Assembly (NCBI GenBank): GCA_902729315.2
Contig: LR746280.1
Coordinates: 2,290,501-2,354,500 of the forward strand
From: Spirodela intermedia
Taxonomy: Eukaryota; Streptophyta; Magnoliopsida; Alismatales; Araceae
Direction: 5' to 3'
DNA: 64,000 nt
The first letter of the stretch is position 1. Every line of letters starts with the position of its first letter. Of this stretch, positions 46,658-58,868 are shown in pieces. The notes under the pieces were generated by a model. The model was not told where the DNA came from, did not search any database, and saw only the letters and a list, made by a program, of their open reading frames with translations. Made by a program: the position numbers and the translations under genes.

Positions 46658-47104
46658 CCCCCTCCTTCCTCTGCAAACTCTGCCTCTCCGCCACCCTCCG
46701 CCATTCTCCGAGAGAGTACATAATAGGTTTTGGGTTTCAGTTAGCCCCTGTTCTGGTGCTCCTGCGGAATCATTTAGGAGTCTCCCACGAACCCCGCAGG
46801 GTGTGAAGACATATGGGATCCTTATCGGGCCTGGTCCATAATGATGATATTTAAAAGGTTTTGGGCCAAGCCGGTACCGTCCCAGCCGTTAAGAATAAAG
46901 CCCGACTCTCAGTCTGTTAACGGGCTGATGTTCTAAAAGCCCTAGGCCCGGCCTGGATAAGAGTGCAGTGAGAGGATTACTTCGGTTTCCTTTTCCGCAT
47001 TCCAAACGCTTAAAAGGTGAGGAGAATTCGTTGGAATCACAGGCGAAGCCACCAATCCTCAAAATGGCGCGCTAGTCCTCGAGTTTTAAACCAAAGTGCT
47101 TCTC

Positions 47105-47143
<39 letters not shown>

Positions 47144-47264
47144 ATCTCTTCCTCGCTCGTTCTCTCTCTCTCTTCCGCTCTCTCTCTATCTCTCTCTAGA
47201 TGGTGGGTACCTATCTCCATGTGCCGTGATCTCTGGGCTGGGTGAGTGCACGAGGAGCAGGACG
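46658..47264. promoter_or_regulatory. Bidirectional promoter between PPR and SPC25
   Basis: The two start codons are 607 bases apart and face away from each other. Between them lie a TGGGCC site II motif (46862-46867), other GGGCC/GGCCC blocks, two copies of the mitosis-specific MYB core AACGG/CCGTT (46919-46923 and 46886-46890), and a CT-rich stretch (47100-47200) that probably belongs to the SPC25 5' UTR. Site II motifs are common in promoters of growth-related plant genes. Function is inferred. Confidence 0.5.
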
Positions 47265-50200
47265 ATGCAAGGGGGAACGGAGCCGCACCCTGTGTACAGG
47301 AAGATGGTGGATCTGCGGCTACTCTGCGAGCAGGAGATCCGTAACCACCGGCAGAAGGCAGACGACGCTGCTGGTGCATTCCGGCGTGCTCTCCTCTCGA
47401 TCAGGGCCAGGGCGGAAGAGAACATCGCGGACCGAGGTACTTAGGCTTTTTGCTTACTACTTGTCATAAACCCTCTTTTAGCAGACAGGGGTACCCGCAA
47501 ACGACGTGAAGGAGCTCAACCGAGCAACTAGATAGAATCAAGACAAAATTTGCATTTCGTTTGTTTCTGAGAAAGACATTTTGAAATAAGACACTTGGAA
47601 CTTAAAATCTGATGGGTTCAGAATGGAGCGGATGGATTTTTACTATGCTTTCGGACGAGGTGTTCGTTGAATTCTTTGTTAGGTTTTTTATGGTCGGTGG
47701 CAATTTGATGCGTAGGTTGTTAGAAGTTGGTTTTTATGTCTACTTGTTTCCTTTCTCCTTTCCCTCCCTGTTCGCGCGAATCTACAACATTAGAACTATG
47801 TGGCTTGTTTTCTGTTCTTTAAAGTTCTCTGCGTTCACTAGTTGGGGTGTCAGTATTCACTTTTTGCGGTATACGATGACTTTATCATCGTTCAACTGGC
47901 ATATACGCCTATTCTTGACCCATTGTTGCATGGGTTGGAAACTGAGACTAGTTTCAAGCTACTATAGATTCAGATCAATTATGTTCCTCTTTGAGTCTCT
48001 ACTACTATGCTGGTTGATTAACTCTTCAGACGGTGCTTTTTATGCTTTCATGCAGTAGTTTGTCTTTTCGATTCCAATTAATGTTGCTCTAATTTTATTT
48101 TATGATTTTTAGTTACAAATTCTTGATTTTATAGAGGCATTTTGATTTCTTTTCAAGGCACTGAATTGATTTTCTTGTCAACTACAGTAAATGCTTATTT
48201 AATTGTTGTTTATTTATAATTGCAGAAAAGCTTGCTGATACCAAGCTGTATTTGAAAGAATTAGAAGATGATTTGAGGGAAGCTCTCATAGGTATTGACA
48301 AATTTCTCTCTTTTCTAACTTTGATGACATTAGCCATTCTTAACTCTATGTTTTCTGGAGAATTCGTATCGTGATGTTGTATCAAATAGTGTGCAAATCT
48401 CAATATTTTGTTGTTGCAGTGGTGCGGCTGTTATCTTATGTGCAATGTGAATAGAACAAAATTAAATATATGCCTGATCATAACTATGCCCTATGCCACC
48501 ACTATACTCATCCTGACTCTGGAGTGAAGCCTATGATGAAGCTTTGCAGTTATATCTTCGCTTGCCGTTGTAATTCCAGGTTAATAGAACAAAAATATTT
48601 AGGGTCTGAGGTAACTTTGATGTAATAGTGAGATGACTCGTAAGGATGTGTTGAATCTAGTAAAATATATTTTTTCCATGGTATACTCTTACGGTAGTAT
48701 TTTTGTAGTATTTTTTTCTCAGTTATTAATTTCTTTTTACAAGTAGCCTTATGTTGCCTTAGGGCCTACCACTGAGGATCCCTTCCTGTGTGACACACGT
48801 GAGATGTTTTTCAGTATTGCTAGTATTTCGACTAGCACATTTTGATCCCCATTAATCATTTCGTCATCCTCATCTCTTATATTTTCTTTGCTATATCGTC
48901 ACATTTTGATTTTTCTCAAAACAAGGCATGCTGAATTTTCTCCTTCTGGTACGGATTGCCTAAAAGATTCTATAATCAATCCTTCTGTTGTAGTCTGAAC
49001 CGCAAACGCTGTGTCTTGTTTCGCCTCTTTAAAAGCTATTTTTCCTGTGTAGTAACAGCTAGTCTGGTCGTCTTCAGTTATATCTTCCTCCTTTGATTTT
49101 ATCTTTTTTATTTACCCTTCACGCTCCAAATTTTACTCAGAATTTCCACCAATTAGAAAGTTTTAGATTCACGCTTCTAATATGTGGGAGTTTGTTTCCA
49201 CTTGTTTGGTATTACAGAAATAATCAAAATAATTATAGAAAACATAAAAACTGTGATAACCATAGACTGATTTCAATACTGTTGAGTTGACTCGTACAAG
49301 TTAGCTTGAGTCTGAGGTCAGCGACCAGTATCCTAAATGAAAAATAAAGCAAGAAAAATGTCTAGATACAGCTGATTTTAGAATAATTTAAGATTTAGAG
49401 AAGTTCCATTGTTGATACGTTGGATGCTACGAATATAAAATAGAAATCAAGGAGAGAATATAACGTAGATGTGTACCCTCTAAAGTACTTTTTCCGTTTT
49501 GCTCCAATGCACACTCTTCCAGAGTAAATAAACTAAAGTATTAATTTATTAATATCATCCTGCCGCAGATGTGTGAATAGAGTCTTCCGAAGTTATCTCC
49601 TCTTATAAAAATTCTACTTATCAGGGACAAGGTGTATGTGTATATACGGGAATGGGCTTTGCTTACCGACTCCACACGGGTCTTTTGTTAATTAATAACC
49701 ATACTTCTTGACAAGTATGTCCTGGCTGTCAAAATACAGATCAAATTTGTTTGAACTTCAACATACATGTATGCCCTTTGTTGATGCTCACAGAAATGTC
49801 TCAATTGGTCTTAGTTGTCTGAAATTAAGATGTCAGGCTAAATTTGTTTTGTAGTGAAAAGCTGCAAAGAAGCAAGGCACGTAGTGACTGTTGAATCTCT
49901 CTCTACTGCCAAAGCTAGAACAGAAGATCTCAGAAAGACGGTGGAGAAACAAAGATCGAGAAAGGTTGAATATGAATCAATAGTATCACTGGGTAATCTC
50001 TTTGTCTATTTTGGCATTATGGCAAACAAAAATCTGAGTTACACATGAACTAGTTATTTCACTAGCACTATTTATTATATCTAAATTCCTGTGTAGCTTT
50101 ATGCAATTCCTTGTGTAGGTTCGGACTCAAGGTTGGCTGCAAAGGAGATCCCGTTAATCACATCAATACTCGGATTTTAGTACTGACCTTATGCTTGTAG

Positions 50201-52658
50201 CAAGAGACTGTTCATTTCGCTTTGTGAATCCAAAGTATCTTGTATCCATATAGTTCGACTGCAGTAATATTATCAGTTTATTTTTGAACCATGCATATCC
50301 ATACAGAGAACCTAACAGGGACATTGAGTGTCATCTGTTTTATTTCTAGTTTTCGTCAATGACGCTTTGGTTGCTTCGGTTTTAAGATTGTCCAGTGAAC
50401 TGGGCGTATTACTTTGTGGTCTGAGGCTTCCCTTCAGGTTGAAGGAGGTGATCACTTGTTTTATATCAGGTTAAACATTCTTCAGGAAGGCTTGTCATTA
50501 ACAGCAATTGAAGGCAGAGGGCAATTCATCCAATTACATGAATGGCTTATGGGAAGGTCTTGGAACATAGAATTCAGTTCATTCACTAGGATTGCCATTT
50601 CAGAATTGCAATCCCTTAGGGCTAGTTCATTAATTCTGTGAGAAGTGAGAAAAGGAATGTAGCAGCAATGACCTAAAATTATTTCAACAAGAGCTTTTAA
50701 ATGCAGCGTAGGCTCCAGGGCTGATACTACATAATGAACTGGGTTCTCCAGACTCAGTGTAATTGCTAAATTTAATAGTCGGTACATAAATTGTAATTCA
50801 GACAGTAAGTAGGTAGTATTTATAGATCAGTTCACTGAAATTATTATAGAACTTGTTTTAATAGTGCCTGATGAGTTTTCTGGACTCTTATTTGAAATAG
50901 CTGGTTTTCTCATTGTTTCAGATGTTTCAGATGCTTCATCTATGATCAAGTTTACTCATTAATGACGACTAACAGATTGGTTTTCTCTTTCTCATTGTTT
51001 ATGACTTGATTGGTTTGTCTTTTTCGGTATAACTGTTCTGTTTGTACCTGATTGCTGGTTGATGATAGAGACTTCTTTCTCTATCCTGGGATCAACTAAC
51101 ATAATCCTCTTTCAGAAAATTTGCTGCAAATATGTATTTTGCCTATTCTTTTCTACTTTTGTTACTTTCTTTGACAATGGTTCTCATTTCTCTTTTTTTC
51201 TTCCCTGTAAGCTATGGAAGCACTGAATCAAGATAATTCCAAAGATGTTGATACTGAAGGTACAGAAGAAGCCATTTTATGGTACACAAAAGTACTTGGT
51301 TTTCGAATAGAAGGAGGGGAAGGTACATGAACATTAACCTAACTTTTTTTTACGAATTTTACGACTCAGCTTAAATTTCTCCGGCTTTTCTTTCTCATGT
51401 AGGAGTCAAATTCATTTTTGATAAAATTGACTTGGAAAACCCGGATAAGGAGTACTCATTCACCATTCGGCTTAATGGCGATACTTATACCTGTAAGTGT
51501 GGTCATGTGTTGTACTGGGTCGGTGAAATGTTTGGGCGCTTTAATCATTTTCTGTTAGCTTCTTTGTCCCTTTGTTTTCTTTTGCATCGGATTGTGAAAT
51601 ATAATATTTTCGTACATTCAGTGTTGCAGTGTGACCCATCTGTGGAAGATGCCAAAGTTTTGCTCAATGAATTGAACCAAACGAATGGGTTGTTTAAGTT
51701 TGTGAGAGCTATGAGAAAAAAATTTCAAGCTTCTGCAGATAATGGTATAAGCCTCTTCCCAGCTATTGTACTAAGGCAGTAATATGTGCGTTATGGTTCA
51801 ATTGTGGGGCCCTGTTTACATATTAACACGTTACATTCAAATAATTTTCTTGCATTTCAGTTAGGGGTATGAATAGGCTGGGTAGAACCCGACAAAGCCT
51901 GGACTCTGACTGACCTCATTGATGATTGGGCTCCAGTTGACCCAGCTAGCCACATACCAAGCAGTTACTATTGTCAGGAGAGTAACCATGCGGGGTTTTG
52001 CCAAGAAGGATGCTTTTTTTTTTGTGCTGACAGAAGGGTCTAGGCCAAAACTAAATCGACAGTATTAACCATGTGCTACACCTTGTAGCTTGTGGTGGGA
52101 TGCGTGATCTCCCCTTTACTAGCTGTGGATTCAACATTACTTGAGAATGCTTTATCCAGTATATCTCTTCTGCCCATATTCTGTTGCTCATTGATAAATG
52201 CCGCCTGTCAGTGTTCTTTCAGTGGCGTGTGAGATCTGCTGTTTGATCTGTTCTCTGGGTTCATTGTGTTGGATGCTTATTTCTTTCAGCATCTCCTCTT
52301 TATCACATTTTGATAAGCTGTTGAGCATTATCATTGCCATTTCCTTTGTGGTATATTATTCCTTCTTCAGTCAAGGTTTTGGCAATCTGTAATCTGCGTG
52401 CTGTTTATGTCTCATTGGGCAGGCATTTTACCGGCAACTAGTACTGTTCATTCGGAATTGTCTACCGACTCGATATCATCGCCTCCAGCTTCAGCTGATC
52501 ATGGTAGAAGTGACTTTTCAAATTTACAGAGTGATTCTGAGGCTGTCCTCAGAGGAAAGAAGCATCATTCTCGTAAGGAAGCTAATCATGGCTATTCTGC
52601 TCGACGAGCCAGCCAATCAAAATCAGTCGACGCCCTCCGTCGATCTCCACGTCGAAAG
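47265..52658 (+). CDS. SPC25: Kinetochore protein SPC25 (NDC80 complex), 3' end unresolved
   Basis: Exons 47265-47436, 48226-48291, 49855-49992, 51212-51322, 51403-51492, 51622-51744 and 52423-52658; all internal junctions are phase 1 and GT-AG, giving 312 codons. The first half is a heptad-rich coiled coil (LRLLCEQEIRNHRQKADD, LADTKLYLKELEDDLREAL, TEDLRKTVEKQRSRKVEY). The C-terminal globular Spc25 domain reads WYTKVLGFRIEGGEGVKFIF, EYSFTIRLNGDTYTLLQCDP and NELNQTNGLFKFVRAMRKKF. A basic Ser-rich tail ends SVDALRRSPRRK. SPC25 pairs with SPC24 and anchors the NDC80 complex to the centromere. The stop is uncertain: reading on past 52658 stops at 52784, while acceptors at 53155 and 53341 would add only a few residues. 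Confidence 0.9.
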
Positions 52659-53555
52659 GTAAATCGATTTTTACTGTGTCTCGTCTTTCGTGAAGATCCA
52701 AGCAAAAGCTTACAGAGGAAAAAGTCAACCCTTATGGATATTAGATGTGTTTTCGGGAGATGGGGAGCTAGGCATTTGTCATGACTCTGTCATGGTCGTC
52801 ACCTACATAGGGAAATTAAAGTGTTAGGATGTTACATGAGTGTAGGAAAATTTACTAAAGTTAGAAATCATTCATTATTGGGTAGTTGTGATGCAGGCTG
52901 TATCTTGTGTAGTATATGATTTGGTGTTGTTCACTTTCTTTGCTCTGGATGAACATGGCAACCCATCAATGGTGGTTTGAAAATGAAAGGTGGAATGTAG
53001 CATGCAGAAAAACCCTCCAGAATTGTTATTATTTTCCATTTCCGGGCTTGGTTTTGAGCACCAAAAGCTTTTTTCGTCAATTCTTTTGAAGATCTAAAAA
53101 AAATATATATTTCACAGGCCTCTAATTCCATCTACATGCTCTTTGCTTCCCTTAGCAGTAAACCGCATAAGTTGGTATATTTCACCATCAGAGGCCAGAA
53201 GCATGATCTTCCTTCTCCATTGCAGATGCTTTCCATTGCCCAATTTATACGAATATTCATTGCTCAATAACCATCAATTGATCATCGATGCTTACTTTGG
53301 ATGATCATTAATTCCATTTATGTCATATCTCATTGGCGCAGGTCAACCAGTTGCTCTAAGATTCTCATCTTCAGTGGGAAATGATGTGGGTTTCTTTGAA
53401 GCTCTTGCATGGCGGAGATCTTGGGAGCCTGCTCAGAAGCCTGGTCATCGCTCTGTCTTATTGGCCCAACTGTAATTCCTAGGAAGCTCATATTTTGTTT
53501 GCAGGCCTGCCCGTCATATCCTTTCCAAATGTATATTACATGTGCCAACCATTAC
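52659..53555 (+). other. SPC25 3' region
   Basis: Probably holds the last intron, a very short last exon and the 3' UTR of SPC25. Candidate acceptors are TTAG at 53152-53155 (next codons CAG TAA) and GCAG at 53338-53341 (next codons read VNQLL and stop). No other gene is seen. Confidence 0.5.
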
Positions 53556-54060
53556 ATGGAGCTATATATTTATCTATCTATTAATGCATTTATCTAACTA
53601 TCTATCTATCCTAATATATATTTAACTATTTATCTCTCTATCTATCTCTCTATCTGCGTAACTATTTATCTCTCTATCTATCTACCCATGAAGTTATTTA
53701 ACTATCTATCTACATATCTATTTAGCTCTCTATCTATCTATCCACATCTATATATCTCTCTATCTATCTATTCATGTATTTATCTGACTATCTATGTATC
53801 TACATATTTATTTCTCTCTCTAGCAATCTATCTATTCATGTATTTATCTGACTATCTATCTATCTGCATATTTATTTCTCTCTCTAGCAATCTATCTACA
53901 TATCTAAATATCTCTCCATCTATCCATGTATTTATCTACCTATCTATTTCTCTCTATCTATCTAGCTATCAATTTCTCTATTTCTCTAACCTATTTATCC
54001 TATCTATCTATTTGTGTATGTGTATGGAGATTAATCGCCTCCATTGCAGTGAAGAGTAGG

Positions 54061-54100
<40 letters not shown>
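53556..54100. repeat. TATC-type microsatellite and GA run
   Basis: About 460 bases (53565-54020) of TATC/TATT variants with a longer-order repeat: ATCTATTCATGTATTTATCT and CTCTCTAGCAATCTATCTA recur. A (GA)n run follows at 54064-54097. Frames here read as Tyr/Leu/Ser repeats and are not genes. Confidence 0.9.
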
Positions 54101-54101
<1 letters not shown>

Positions 54102-54507
54102 GAGAGATGAGCTTTGGGAATGAATTGGGCTTTCCTTGTTGCCACCTGGAGGAGAGAGAGAATCACTATTGATAATCGGACTCGGGCGGGTATGCTTTAA
54201 CTTAACAAAGAGACGAGGCCCGTTCCACGGGGCTTGGGTAATGGACGGTGAGGATTAACCCCGGCCCCTCGAAATATCTTAGATTAGGCAGTACCGCGAG
54301 GCACAAGAAGGACACGTGTATTTATTTGACTATATCACCCTCCTGCTTCACCCCCACGGCAGCTTTTCCATCAGACGGGAACGACTGGGGAGTCCTCTTC
54401 CATCTTCTTCGTCCCCTCGGTAGCTCGATTTTCTGTCGCATTACTGAATTCTGGTCTCTGCGCGGCTGTCCGATTGCCGGGGGTTTGTGGTTCTGGGGGG
54501 AGTTGCG

Positions 54508-57078
54508 ATGAACGCGTCGCAGTTCATGGACAAGCAGATCATGGAGCTCTCCGCGTCCGGCGCGCAGAGCAGCGACCTCCTGGACCTGCTCAACCCGCCG
54601 GAGAAGCACCGGAGCAATGGGGCTGGTTCTGGTGATGGGGGAAAGAAGGATGATATACTCCCGAACTACGACTTCCAGCCAATTCGGAGTGTCGGGTCAT
54701 CTCCGCCCCCCGCGACTGTCGAAGGTGGTAGAGCCTGGGGATCAATGGATTCGATTCCCACCTCTTCGAATTTCAGGGAACGGGTCCGATTCTTATTCTT
54801 ATCATTATTCTTGTTGGCTTAAGCTTGACGTCTGTGTTTTTTGTTTCAACGAATTTCGGGATATTGTTGGATATGGTATTTGCCATAATCTCGCTATAGG
54901 TCGTGGAAGTTCCTTGAGTTGAAATGAAATAGAGTTGTGCTCTACATCGATTTTGTGAGAATTTTTCCCGATTTTCGACTTCTCCTTCATTCCCTAGAAG
55001 GATGGCATTTATTTCCGGCCTCTTAGTTGCCTGGGATTGCGTCGAGCCCCTATTTGCACATCTTCCATTTTTTTTTTAACGAACTGTTCCGGGACCCCGT
55101 TTAATCTTGGGAACGCGAGAAAGGGGGCAGAGTTCGATCTTCTATCCGTCGTACTAATTGTTCATTGTATTTGTGTGCGTGAGGGGGGGATGTTGTCTCA
55201 TGGAAGAGGTTGACCTTTACTTTTGAATGGAGTACTCCCGAGATTGAGGCGGAAAAGGAAATCACTACTGCAGATGAAGTATATCCCGAGACCAATCTGA
55301 TTTCATGGTCAGACGTTCTGGGAATTTTAGGGTGCCAAGATTACTTCTTATGGGAGATATTTTACTCTTTATTATTTATTTCGTTATGGGCTTTTCGTTT
55401 TTTGTTAATCCTATTTCCCTTTCTTCTAACCAGGAATACGATTCATTTCCTGTATCTTTCACTTCCCTTTCTTCTATGACATTCCTATTTTATACCCTTT
55501 AGCATATGTTCAGGAATGCTTTGGCATCTAGTTCGTAATACAATACATTGGATAAAGATTAGTGGGCTGGGTTAGCATGGCAATTGTGGCCCATTCTATG
55601 TAATTCTATACTCAGTTTGTCATCTAGTGCCACTGATACAAACTCGGTTGCAAAAGTTTGGTTTACCTCTTGTATCACTTGTCTGGATTACATATCTTTC
55701 TTAAGATGACAATGTTGCTGTTTATTTTGAACATATAAGAGTATTCTTGATTGAAGAATTATTGGTGCTTCTCTATTCAAGGACATCTGATTATTTCCTC
55801 GTTTATCTAGTTTTCATGAGAGAAGTAAAATTAAAATTTTCTAGTGTGGCTTTCTTTTGTGCATCATCTTTTTTTTTTAACCTGCTATTTATTTTTTCAG
55901 CAAACAAATGATTAGAAAAAGGTCGCGTAACGAACTTCCCGTGTGCTTTTATACTGAAGGAAACTACGTGCCAAGTCAAAATACTCACTTTATGTTGTCG
56001 TTTGATGTCAACTTTGATAGTCAGATTTCGTTGAAGAATATATAACGAAAACCTAATAGTGAATATGGAGTTATTGGTACATCCTTATAAGCATAACTGG
56101 AAACATGACTGAGGAGTAATCCTGAATGAAGGATTTTTATCTTTTCCCTTTTTCCAAGAAAAGGTCCAGTATGAGAGAGATTAGGAAGGTAAAGAACAGT
56201 TCGCTTCGCATTGTGCTTGTGAAAGAACTATTATTTGGAGGTCTGGGACTTCATTCTCCTTCCCTATCCAGTCTTTGTTTTCAACCCACCCCTTTCTAGT
56301 CCACACGACAACGAAAGAAAGTATTGAACTTGTTGGATATTCTTATTGACTAGGAAGTCGATGGTATACAATAACTTTCTCTTAAAGGGTGTTAGTGCGG
56401 TACATAGCTCTGGGGAGGGCTTGCGTGGTACTTTCACTTTCTTGGCGATCTGCAAAGTGGACATTTAGTTTTAGGTTGATTGATAATATTGACTTGTATT
56501 CACTCTTTCTAACCGCCCTGCTTTTTAAAGGTATGTAATCTTCCATGTGCTGAATGTTTACTTTTTTGTTTGACTTTTTTGCCTTGCAGAATTATAGTTC
56601 GTCAGAGGCACATGATTCATATAACGTCATTCATGAGAAAAGCAAGGATGCATGTGATACAGCTTTACTTATAGAGTTCGATCGTACTGTAAAGAAGTAT
56701 GCTGACAATCTAATGCACGCTTTGGAAGGTGTAAGTTCAAGATTGTCTCAGCTGGAGGGGAGAACACACAAGCTTGAAAGTGCACTAGACGACCTGAAGC
56801 TGACTATTTCAAATAATAATGGCAGCAGTGATGGAAAGCTGAAACAACTGGAGAATATCATGCGAGAGGTATCTTCTTTTTTGATACTGCGTGCTTTATT
56901 TTGTTATGTATTTGTTCTTTCTTTCTGAAATGGACACATGATTTTCCCTCTGGCTTTGTATCGCTTCAATGTTTTTGATATTTTCGATTGGTAACGGAAA
57001 ATCAATGCATTTGACATTTGGCGAAAGCACAATTATGTTAGTTTATACTTTATTCTTTTTAGTTTTCTTGCTGAGGCA

Positions 57079-57152
<74 letters not shown>

Positions 57153-58868
57153 AATTCTTGCTAAGCCTAGAATCCGTCTCTTTCCCTAGGAAATCAAAGC
57201 TGACAAACAGAGGAAGTGGGTAATTTTGATTCTTTCTAAACCTTGCATTTCCGCCCTTTGATTCTTCGAGTTTTTTGCATTGGGAGGATAGAACACTTGG
57301 AATACTCAAGTCTTTGGATCAGAATATTACGTTCCTTTTATATCATTCATTATCTTCTTGCACAGAAACTTGTTAATCATCTTTTTTATTTCGGCAGTTA
57401 TCCCCATAAATGGAGTCATTTCTGAATGAAAGTACTTCTTGTCTGAGTTGTAACACTTGGGGTCGTTACAAAAAAGATATTGATTTTCTAACTCTCTGTT
57501 CAATGTGATGCCGTCTTGCTTAATTTGGGAGGATGGTATTTCATTCTTTAACCCTTTCTTCCTGTAAGGTTGATTATGTCAACCACTTGTTCAATCCTTT
57601 TGTCAACTCCGCCATCAGTCAATTCTCTAGTTCTGTATAAGATTTTGTGTCCATTTCTATCAATCAGCTTACCTCTTCTTCATCATATCATACCTCATGA
57701 AGATATCCCAGATTCAGCTTTTCTCCTTATGTGTTAGTATTATCTTTTTCCCATCATCCTGGAACTAGGCTGGTTTTTGAAGTGCGGCATCTGTCTCATA
57801 TAGGTACAAACTGGCGTGCAAGTTCTTCGTGACAAGCAGGAGATCATCGAAGCTCAGATTCAGCTGGCAAAGCTGCAGGCTTCCAAGGGCGATCATCATC
57901 AGCAACCAGATGATTCTGTCGTTGTTCCATCTGTACCTACTCAACCTACTCTGCCGCCATCTCAGCCACCTCTGCCCCCACAAGGGATGCTTCCATCTCA
58001 ACTTCCAGCCCTCCCTGCACTGCCACTGCCGCCGCCACCTCAGGTGCCCCAGACCCAGTTTGCTTCTGTTCCGGCCATGCCCCAACGGGAGCCTTACTTC
58101 GTTCCACCCAGTCAGCCTCTGGCAGAGGCCCCACAGCAGCAGTACCAGCTTGCACCTCAGCATCCACCTCAGCTTCCCCCGCCAACTCAGTTCCAGCCAA
58201 CTCCTCATCCTCCACAGTATTCCCAACCGCCACAGTCATCTCAACACATACCACCTCCCCAGCTTCAAGCTCCGCCACCTCACCACCCTGAAGAATCCTC
58301 ACCTTACATGCCACCGCCACCTCAGACTTATCCACCAAGCATCCGTCAGCCACCTCAGCTTTCCGGGCCTCCACATACTCAGCAATTTGCCGGACATGGC
58401 GCCAATTTATTTGACCCCCAAGCGATCAGACCGAGCTCTGCCCAGCAGTTTCCCACAGGGTACAGCCCTCCTGCTGGGCCTGGTCTTTCTGACTCTTACA
58501 CACATGGTGGATCTCCCTCTCACTACAACTCTGCAATGAAGCAACCGCCATTCTTCTCCTCTGCTGCTGCGTCTGGTGGAAGCAGTTACCCCCGTCTCCC
58601 TACTGCCCAGGTATTACCCCAAGCCGTCTCTGCAGGCTCTGGCTCTGCCTCTGGCTCTGGCCCAGGTCCTGGCAGCGCCGCCGGAGAGAGGGTCCCTATT
58701 GACGATGTGGTCGACAAGGTCACCACCATGGGCTTCCCCAGAGATGTGGTCAGGGCAACTGTGAGAAGGCTGACAGAGAATGGGCAGAACGTTGACCTCA
58801 ATGTGGTCCTAGACAAGTTGATGAACGACGGCGAGAACCCACCTCAGAAGGGCTGGTTCGGACGTTGA
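54508..58868 (+). CDS. FLOE-family protein with DUF1421 domain (3 exons, 539 aa)
   Basis: Exons 54508-54783, 56590-56868 and 57804-58868, phase 0 at both junctions. Residues 1-92 (FMDKQIMELSASG, DILPNYDFQPIRSV, WGSMDSIP) match the Asp/Ser-rich N-terminal domain of the family. Residues 115-200 form a coiled-coil nucleation region (DRTVKKYADNLMHALEGVSS, SRLSQLEGRTHKLESALDDL). Residues about 215-480 are rich in Gln, Pro and Ser and low in complexity. The last 50 residues (PIDDVVDKVTTMGFPRDVVR, LTENGQNVDLNVVLDKLM) are the DUF1421/UBA-like end. Arabidopsis FLOE1 forms hydration-dependent condensates in seeds and tunes germination under water stress; a similar cytoplasmic role is inferred. The first donor (CGG then GTCCGA) is weak but is the only GT before an in-frame stop that keeps the family pattern. 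Confidence 0.88.
57083..57150. repeat. Compound (CT)n(CA)n microsatellite in FLOE intron 2
   Basis: (CT) from about 57083 to 57119 followed directly by (CA) to about 57149. Confidence 0.95.

Noticed and set aside
47612-48058. A 148-aa hydrophobic plus-strand frame.
   Set aside because: It lies inside SPC25 intron 1 and has the T-rich composition of an intron, which encodes Phe/Leu runs by chance.
57765-58374. Trp/Arg- and Val/Glu-rich minus-strand frames of 140-150 aa.
   Set aside because: They are antisense readings of the FLOE proline/glutamine-rich exon.
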